Source of the DNA: Opitutaceae bacterium | Lineage (GTDB): Bacteria > Verrucomicrobiota > Verrucomicrobiia > Opitutales > Opitutaceae | Direction: 5' to 3' | Assembly (NCBI GenBank): GCA_026125215.1 | Contig: JAHCLN010000010.1 | Span: 1 to 45,632, forward strand | DNA length: 45,632 nucleotides | Part shown: piece after piece, positions 40,686-45,632 of the stretch | Numbering within the stretch: the first letter of the stretch is position 1 | How the letters are laid out: every line of letters starts with the position of its first letter | The notes under the pieces: generated by a model | Told to the model about the DNA's origin: nothing | The model's input: the letters and a program-made list of their open reading frames with translations, nothing else | Database searches by the model: none | Made by a program: the position numbers and the translations under genes

Positions 40686-41072
40686 ATGCGTTTACCGGCG
40701 ACAACCTTTCCGGCTGCCCTCCCCGGCAGCCGTGAGAACAACGGGGAGGGTCGGGCCTGCTCTCGCCGGGGCGGCCGGCCCTCCCCCGCGTTCTCCTGGC
40801 CAAGCCCGGTGTGCCGGGCCGCAGATCGAATTTCGGCCGCAGTAGTCCGCGGCCGGAAGCTGATAGTGTCGGAAAAATCGAGGGAGCGGGCCGGCACCGG
40901 CGAGGAGCCGGTCCGGCCTGCTCCCGAGATTTCGCCTATACGGGCCGATCTCACTACCGGGCATACCACAGCCGCCACCGGCGCTGACACCCCGTTGCAC
41001 GGCCAAGCAATCGCGTTGCACGGTGCCCTCTCGCGCCAGCCGCACGCGAACCAGACTCCCCAACTCCCATGA
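40686..41072 (+). CDS. probable small early ORF, 128 aa, Pro/Arg-rich
   Basis: Begins 3 nt after the preceding stop (TGA-GCC-ATG) and ends overlapping the next start (ATGA). That tight spacing is the only evidence for it. The composition is unusual: Arg, Pro, Gly and Ala-rich with PRGGRPSPAF-type runs and no recognised domain. It may be a short disordered protein or a spacer that happens to be open. Without it a 385-bp gap would interrupt the early operon. Confidence 0.4.
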   Translation: MRLPATTFPAALPGSRENNGEGRACSRRGGRPSPAFSWPSPVCRAADRISAAVVRGRKLIVSEKSRERAGTGEEPVRPAPEISPIRADLTTGHTTAATGADTPLHGQAIALHGALSRQPHANQTPQLP

Positions 41073-41719
41073 ATCACCGCCAAACCCTGATTTCTCTGCT
41101 CAACCTGAACGCCGATGCGACCGACGATGCCCTCGCCGCGGCCGTCGCCGAATACCCCTACGCCCGGCGGTCGCAGACCGCGGCGCTCTATGACAAATTG
41201 GCCGGGATGCGCCTGGCTATGGCCACCCGGGGGCTGCGCACCCATGCCGCGGAAGCCGGCCAGCACAGCCCGGAGGAGATGAAGCTCCAGGAAGAGTTCA
41301 TGGCGAAACTGCGGGGCCTCGGTGCTCAGGAAGAGTCTTTGGTCGCCGTGCTCGACGGTGCTTATTGGGACCTGCTTCGCAAGCCCCTGCCGTCACGCTG
41401 GGATGACCGGCCGGCTTTCCTCCGCAGCGGCGCTCCCGATATCGAAACCCTAGCAGCGGCCCAGGAGGATTTGCTGGACGGACCGTTTGAGCAAACAACC
41501 CGGAACCGGTTTCGCGACTGCCTGATCGAGTTCGCCTCCTGGGCGGCCGGGATGATCTGGCGGGGGCGCATCCCGGAGCCCCTCCGCTTCGCCGCCAGTC
41601 AATTCCCGGCGGGCAAGTTGTTCCGTTGCGCGGCGTTCATGGCCCTGGCTCACGAGGCGGGCGTGCACGAAGACCGCCGGCTTGATCTGGCCACGCTCGT
41701 CGTGGAGGTGGTGCGATGA
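41069..41719 (+). CDS. early phage protein of unknown function, 216 aa
   Basis: Begins MNHRQTLISLLNLNADATDD, followed by a helix-rich region and LLRKPLPSRWDDRPAFLRSG, then ESLVAVLDGAYWDLLR and GMIWRGRIPEPLRFAASQFP. No recognised domain. The next gene overlaps its stop by 4 nt. Start overlaps upstream stop; no Shine-Dalgarno. Part of the leader block before the transposase, where Mu carries semi-essential early genes. Confidence 0.65.
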   Translation: MNHRQTLISLLNLNADATDDALAAAVAEYPYARRSQTAALYDKLAGMRLAMATRGLRTHAAEAGQHSPEEMKLQEEFMAKLRGLGAQEESLVAVLDGAYWDLLRKPLPSRWDDRPAFLRSGAPDIETLAAAQEDLLDGPFEQTTRNRFRDCLIEFASWAAGMIWRGRIPEPLRFAASQFPAGKLFRCAAFMALAHEAGVHEDRRLDLATLVVEVVR

Positions 41720-42168
41720 TCGACAACCGGCATATCGGTCCTTGGGAGCGATTCCTGGAAAGAATTTCGCACCTGGGTGTGATTGACCCGCGGGCACACG
41801 CTCACCTGGAGCTGGGTTTCCGGGCGTTGATCCACAACGCGGGAAGATCTCCGGCCGATGCTGCGCTCGAATCAGCCACAGAGGAGAGCCTCCAAAATGT
41901 GAAGCAGTCGCTCCTGGATGATATCATGGCGCAGATCAGCCAGCCCAAGCACCCAGCGCTGGCCGAGGGCATGCGCGAATGCCTGGCCGCGATCATGGCC
42001 TGTTACCTCGATCCGCAGACGCCGCCCGTGCTGCGGCTGAAAATCGCCCTCCTGCGAGTCGGTTCACTCACGGTTTGCGCCGAATTTATGCACGATTGCC
42101 ACCTAGCCGGCGTGCCCAGGGAGCGCGGCGCGGAGTTGGCGGACCTTATCCCGGGGGAGAGCCGATGA
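41716..42168 (+). CDS. early phage protein of unknown function, 150 aa
   Basis: Starts at MIDNRHIGPWERFLERISHL. Strong Shine-Dalgarno (GGAGGTGG) within the previous gene. Predominantly helical, with KQSLLDDIMAQISQPKHPAL, MRECLAAIMACYLDPQTPPV and VGSLTVCAEFMHDCHLAGVP. No domain known. Its stop overlaps the start of the next gene (ATGA), continuing the compact early operon. Confidence 0.65.
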   Translation: MIDNRHIGPWERFLERISHLGVIDPRAHAHLELGFRALIHNAGRSPADAALESATEESLQNVKQSLLDDIMAQISQPKHPALAEGMRECLAAIMACYLDPQTPPVLRLKIALLRVGSLTVCAEFMHDCHLAGVPRERGAELADLIPGESR

Positions 42169-42710
42169 GACTCGGAGCCGAGCTGTCGACGCAGCGGGGG
42201 AAATTGTCCGTCCTGCCGTTCTGCCTGTTGCTGGATTTGAATCTGCGCCTGCTCAACGGCGAGAGCCATGCGGCCGTGCTCGCGTGGCTGAATGCCCTAC
42301 CGATTGTCCGCCGCCGGATGCGTATGCATTTTGAAGGTCGGCCCCTGATTGCGGAAAATATCAGCTCGTGGCACCACAGAGACTACCGCTACTGGCTCCA
42401 GCACATCCGGCAGGCCAGCCAAGGGGCCGGGAAACCACTGCCCTCCAAGATGGACGCACGCCGTCAGCGCAAGGGCAAGATCGCACGGCTACCGCAGGAA
42501 ATTCGCGACGAGGTTTCCCGGCGGCTGCACGATGGTGTGCCCGGGTTTGCGATTGTCGAATGGCTCAATGAGCAGCCGGCCGTGATCGATCGGCTGCGCG
42601 CATATTTCCACGGCGCGCCCGTCACGAGTCAGAACCTGAGCGAATGGCGGCTGGGCGGCTATCAGGACTATCTGCGCCGACTGGAGGGCGAGCAACATGC
42701 AGATCGCTGA
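42165..42710 (+). CDS. phage protein made of two tandem DNA-binding-like units (DUF3486-like)
   Basis: 181 residues with an exact internal duplication of period 92: AVLAWLNALPIVRRRMRMHF with RPLIAENISSWHHRDYRYWL (residues 38-78) aligns gap-free with AIVEWLNEQPAVIDRLRAYF and APVTSQNLSEWRLGGYQDYL (130-170). Each unit looks like a helix-turn-helix that recognises DNA. The basic linker (SKMDARRQRKGKIARLPQEI) joins them. In Mu the related DUF3486 gene lies next to terminase-like genes. Strong Shine-Dalgarno GGGGGAGAG. Possibly a regulator or a protein that bridges two DNA sites, for example the element ends. Confidence 0.7.
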   Translation: MRLGAELSTQRGKLSVLPFCLLLDLNLRLLNGESHAAVLAWLNALPIVRRRMRMHFEGRPLIAENISSWHHRDYRYWLQHIRQASQGAGKPLPSKMDARRQRKGKIARLPQEIRDEVSRRLHDGVPGFAIVEWLNEQPAVIDRLRAYFHGAPVTSQNLSEWRLGGYQDYLRRLEGEQHADR

Positions 42711-42810
42711 GAAAATGCTTCCTTTTGGGGCTTCGCGTCCCGTGGTCACCCCATGCGATACACTCACCAGCTGGGGCTCACAGACAGGCGCTAAGAGGGT
42801 GCTACAATGA
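42697..42810 (+). CDS. 37-residue ORF with strong ribosome binding site, before the transposase
   Basis: The ATG lies inside the end of the previous gene and is preceded by CTGGAGGGCGAGCAAC (GGAGGG nine bases from the start). The product begins MQIAEKMLPFGASRPVVTPC and ends DTLTSWGSQTGAKRVLQ. Its stop is 10 nt before the transposase ATG, so ribosomes could reinitiate there, acting as a translational coupler or leader peptide. No similarity known. Confidence 0.5.
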   Translation: MQIAEKMLPFGASRPVVTPCDTLTSWGSQTGAKRVLQ

Positions 42811-42820
42811 TTGCGTGAGA

Positions 42821-45298
42821 ATGAACCCCCAAGCCCCATCAACTACACTTTCCCGTTGCACCCCCAGTTCGGTGCCGCTGGTTTTCACTGTCGGCCAGAT
42901 CGCAGAACGTCTGGGCCAAGACCGCAGTGCCGTGCGCATGATGCTGGCAGCGGCCGATGCCAGCCAGGCGCGCCCCAGCCGCAATCGGGGGCAGCCTGCG
43001 CAAGGCTGGCCGGTCAGCGCGTTGCCAGCGCCGTTGCTTGAGCGGCTGGGCAACCTGGCCGACGAACATTGCTACGGCCGAGACGGGAGAGACATTGAGC
43101 GATTTCTCGCCCAAGGCCGCCGCCGCTGGACTCCACGCGTGCCGATTGCCCGCTTGCCACAATCCCAGATCGAGCTGGCGCGGAGGCGGTGCAATACCCT
43201 GGCACCGGTCATGCGCGAGCGCTGCAACCAACCCGTGGCGGATATCGTGGCGGCCGGCATGTCGGCATGGACAGCCGGCGGCGGCTACCGTGTGACCGAG
43301 CGCACCCTCCGTCGCTGGATCGAGCGCGCCCAGGATCGCGATCTCGGTTTCAATGAATGGGACCGCTGGGAAATCTGGTTGGATGCGGAGGTGACGACTG
43401 TCGCCACCGCACCTGACCCCACGGCAGCGCAGATCCTCGATGCTCCGCGCCTGGAAGAAATGATTTCAAAGGTCGCCCAGCCGGCCGCCCTTACCAAGCT
43501 GGAGCGCGAGCGAATCTGGGCTGCCGCCATGAATGATGCGTCTGCCCTTGTCACCGCCGGCAGCGACGAAGCCACGGCCCAGCGCACCGTGTTGCGCATG
43601 CTCTCCCTCTCGGGCTTGGCAATGGCCAAGAACGCCAATGCGCTACGCACCACGTATCGCCGCAAGCGCGCCGCATGGCTGTCGGCAGGCGGACGCCTGG
43701 ATGCCTTGGCCGACAAGCGTAAGCGGGCCGCGCTGGCGCGGAAATTTAGTCTGCCGATGTGCGACTTTCATTGCCTGCTGCAATTGGCCCGCACCTGCGG
43801 CAACCAACTGTCATCCGCTTACCGGGAAGCCCATCGGCGCAAGCTGCTCAGCGGCGAAACTCTGGCGCGTTTCCCGACCCTCCCTGCCGACAAATCTTTT
43901 GTCCCGCACACAATCCGCCGGGCGGTCGCACCGTTCCTTGGCCCGGTCGAAGTCAACGGCCGTGGACCGCGTGCGAGACGTCTCAACGGCGCTCCCATCG
44001 AGTGCGACTGGTCCACCGTCCAGCCGGGCGACGTTTTCGAGTTTGATGATCTTACGTTGCCTCTCTGCTGGTGGCGGGAAGATCCCACGCGGCCCGAAGG
44101 GTTCTACTTCGGCCAGGGCCAGGTGCTGGCCGGCGTCGATTCCAAAACCGGCTTCATCCTGTCATGGATCTTGATCGCCCGATCGGGCTACAACTCCCGC
44201 GACATCATCCAGCTCGTCCGGGAAGTGCATGACGCCTACGGCCTGCCGCGGCAGTATCTGCTATTCGAGATGGGCATCTGGAAAAATGCCCGCCTCATCA
44301 ACGGATCGCCCAGCGAACGCGCCAAGGAGCAGATCTGCGACGGGCTGGGCAGCATCTGGCCGGTCCGGCATACCCACACCCCCACCGGCAAGGCCATCAT
44401 CGAGCGCACCTTTGGCCTGATGCAGGACCGCATGGAGCACATCCCCGGCTACTGCGGCCGTGACATGCGAAAGGACTGCCCGCAGGCGACCAAGCGGGCG
44501 ATGGATGACGTGAAGGCCGGCCGCGCCCATCCGTCCAAGTATTTCCTGCATGCCGATCAGGTCATGGCGCTGCTTGAGGACATCGCCGATGAAATCAACA
44601 ACGAGCCGCTGGGACTGCGGACGAAACGCATCCCCGGGCAGTCGCCCCGGCAGGCTTTCGACACCCGCGACCTATCTAGCATGCAGTATTTCGGCCCTGA
44701 GGCCGATCACCTGTTCAAGACGCATCGCTTGGAGCGGCGCGTCACCACCGATGGCATCCGGCTGCCTGAAAGTCTCGACGGTGCGGTCTATCGCAACGCC
44801 GCCACCGGGCCACTACTTGGACAGAGTGTCCTCTGCTGGGTCGATCCACTCGATCTCAGCTCGATCTTCATCACCGATCTGGACGGGCATAACCCGCAGT
44901 TGGTTGAGCGCGCCGAGCAACCGGCCGCCCGCGGGGCCGATGCAGCATCCCTGGCGAAAGCGTGGCGCCAGTGCTCTGAGCACATGCGTTTTGTCGATGT
45001 GCTGACCCGGACCACCAAACCGAAGCTGCGGCCGGCCGATTTCCGCCCCATGGTCACAGATGGCGCGTCGCGCCGGCTGGGTGAGGCGATGGACCAGCAA
45101 AAGCACGAGCATCGGGCCAGACAGCGGGAAAACGCCAGCCTCGCCCGCGAGTTTGCCCGGCTCACTGAACGCCATGGCCTGCATCTGGCGCAGCCGCAGG
45201 ACCCCGCCCGCCTGCGTGATATGGTCCAAAGCCTCAACGCCGGCGCGGAGGATTGGCGCGAGATCGAGCGGCAGGCGAAGGAGGATATCGAGCTATGA
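42821..45298 (+). CDS. Mu-type transposase (DDE superfamily, MuA-like)
   Basis: 825 residues from the ATG at 42821 (an open frame starts at 42644 but overlaps the previous gene). N-terminal winged HTH (TVGQIAERLGQDRSAVRMML, residues 23-42) and a second DNA-binding region (RVTERTLRRWIERAQ), then the integrase core: D409/D410 in FEFDDLTLP, an acidic residue at 483 in LLFEMGIWKNARLI, and E528 in GKAIIERTFGLMQD. The second residue is Glu where the family usually has Asp (D-N-G motif). The C-terminal beta-barrel (CWVDPLDLSSIFITDLDG) and basic/acidic tail are MuA-like. Catalyses strand transfer of the prophage ends. Followed directly by the MuB-position gene with a 4-nt overlap. Confidence 0.93.
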   Translation: MNPQAPSTTLSRCTPSSVPLVFTVGQIAERLGQDRSAVRMMLAAADASQARPSRNRGQPAQGWPVSALPAPLLERLGNLADEHCYGRDGRDIERFLAQGRRRWTPRVPIARLPQSQIELARRRCNTLAPVMRERCNQPVADIVAAGMSAWTAGGGYRVTERTLRRWIERAQDRDLGFNEWDRWEIWLDAEVTTVATAPDPTAAQILDAPRLEEMISKVAQPAALTKLERERIWAAAMNDASALVTAGSDEATAQRTVLRMLSLSGLAMAKNANALRTTYRRKRAAWLSAGGRLDALADKRKRAALARKFSLPMCDFHCLLQLARTCGNQLSSAYREAHRRKLLSGETLARFPTLPADKSFVPHTIRRAVAPFLGPVEVNGRGPRARRLNGAPIECDWSTVQPGDVFEFDDLTLPLCWWREDPTRPEGFYFGQGQVLAGVDSKTGFILSWILIARSGYNSRDIIQLVREVHDAYGLPRQYLLFEMGIWKNARLINGSPSERAKEQICDGLGSIWPVRHTHTPTGKAIIERTFGLMQDRMEHIPGYCGRDMRKDCPQATKRAMDDVKAGRAHPSKYFLHADQVMALLEDIADEINNEPLGLRTKRIPGQSPRQAFDTRDLSSMQYFGPEADHLFKTHRLERRVTTDGIRLPESLDGAVYRNAATGPLLGQSVLCWVDPLDLSSIFITDLDGHNPQLVERAEQPAARGADAASLAKAWRQCSEHMRFVDVLTRTTKPKLRPADFRPMVTDGASRRLGEAMDQQKHEHRARQRENASLAREFARLTERHGLHLAQPQDPARLRDMVQSLNAGAEDWREIERQAKEDIEL

Positions 45299-45632
45299 GC
45301 AGCACCCGCCACGCCGCCGCCAGCGGTCCGCTGCGCCAGGAGCGCTACGCATCGAGCGAAGCCTACAAGACCAGCCTAGGCGGGTTGCTGGTCGCCAAGC
45401 GGTGCAGCGTCCTGCGCCATGATCCCGATCTGGTGAATCTGCTCTGGTTCATCCAGGACCAGTCTCTTCCGGATACCTACGGCCTCGGCAATCGTGCCGG
45501 CTCGGTGGAGGCGCTGGCAGAGGCCCTTCTGAGAGAGGCGGACTTTAAACCCTACAAGGGCAGGCGCACGACGCTGGTTGAGGTTATCGAGAGCAAGAGT
45601 TTCATGGAGGAAGTGCCCGTCACCGATGCCGA
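45295..45632 (+). CDS. protein in the MuB position, partial (continues beyond window)
   Basis: The ATG overlaps the transposase stop (ATGA) and has a near-perfect Shine-Dalgarno AAGGAGG ten bases upstream. In Mu this position holds MuB, the AAA+ target-binding ATPase. The 112 residues visible (MSSTRHAAASGPLRQERYAS, SEAYKTSLGGLLVAKRCSVL, LPDTYGLGNRAGSVEALAEA, FKPYKGRRTTLVEVIESKSF) contain no Walker A motif, although MuB has an N-terminal helical DNA-binding part before its ATPase. Could be MuB with a long N-terminus or an unrelated protein. Confidence 0.6.
   Translation, partial: MSSTRHAAASGPLRQERYASSEAYKTSLGGLLVAKRCSVLRHDPDLVNLLWFIQDQSLPDTYGLGNRAGSVEALAEALLREADFKPYKGRRTTLVEVIESKSFMEEVPVTDA

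Larger units (their letters stand above)
32801..45632. mobile_element. Mu-like transposable prophage, partial (right side beyond window)
   Basis: Evidence: a Mu-type DDE transposase (42821-45298), a Ner-like regulator divergent from a Cro/CI-like repressor, a phage tail-tip gene near the boundary, and a perfect 15-bp inverted repeat at the junction with host genes. The proposed terminus is near 32801, where TG begins the repeat (TGCGGGACAAATGTTCG), consistent with TG/CA termini of the Mu superfamily. The other end is not in the window, so the 5-bp target duplication cannot be checked. Genes of the leftward module: tail tip, cargo, regulators. Rightward module: early genes and transposase. Head and remaining tail genes must be beyond the window or absent. 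Confidence 0.75.

Noticed and set aside
1..45632. CRISPR arrays, rRNA genes, riboswitches
   Set aside because: None seen: no regularly spaced direct repeats, no rRNA-like segments and no recognisable aptamer structures.

Overview
The window joins a bacterial chromosome (about 1-32,800) to one end of a Mu-like transposable prophage (about 32,800-45,632, running off the right edge). High G+C, genes mostly starting without a Shine-Dalgarno sequence, many exported sulfatases and propeller-type glycan enzymes, and a TonB-dependent receptor with no SusD partner together suggest a Verrucomicrobiota bacterium, probably of the Opitutales type. This assignment is inferred from gene content; no marker gene was compared.

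1-20,000: a co-directional catabolic locus on the + strand. It holds a D-2-hydroxyacid dehydrogenase-like protein, four tandem paralogous secreted beta-propeller proteins, a gamma-glutamyltransferase, an exported sulfatase, a fifth and more distant propeller protein, a secreted alpha/beta hydrolase, a sodium:solute symporter, a second sulfatase without signal peptide, a TonB-dependent receptor and a frameshifted Gfo/Idh/MocA oxidoreductase. The simplest reading is uptake and breakdown of a sulfated, glycosylated compound: receptor at the outer membrane, propellers and the first sulfatase in the periplasm or outside, symporter at the inner membrane, second sulfatase and oxidoreductases in the cytoplasm. 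The substrate cannot be read from sequence.

19,990-32,823: housekeeping genes. On the + strand: a left-handed beta-helix acyltransferase-like protein, trpS and an FMN-dependent 2-hydroxyacid oxidase. On the - strand: a twin-domain TonB-C protein and a tyrA-aroA-cmk-plsC cluster. Then come a TPR-like/SUMF1-like membrane-anchored protein, an EVE-domain protein, a 37-residue membrane peptide with a PIN-TRAM RNase, tRNA-Ala(CGC) with an unusual elbow base pair, a lysine-rich glycan-binding-like protein, a DUF374 acyltransferase and a protein of unknown function that may be cut by the prophage.

32,800-45,632: prophage. A 15-bp inverted repeat marks the probable element end. A tail-tip (J-like) gene points towards that end. 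Next come an accessory block of unrelated genes with signs of transfer, a leftward regulatory cassette, a repressor divergent from a Ner-like regulator, an early operon of unknown genes (one an exact 92-residue internal duplication), a 37-residue ORF with a strong ribosome binding site, a Mu-type transposase whose second catalytic Asp appears as Glu, and the start of the gene in the MuB position. Several prophage genes carry strong Shine-Dalgarno sites, unlike the host genes. The tail gene lying on the far side of the early region and facing the opposite way is unlike the canonical Mu order.
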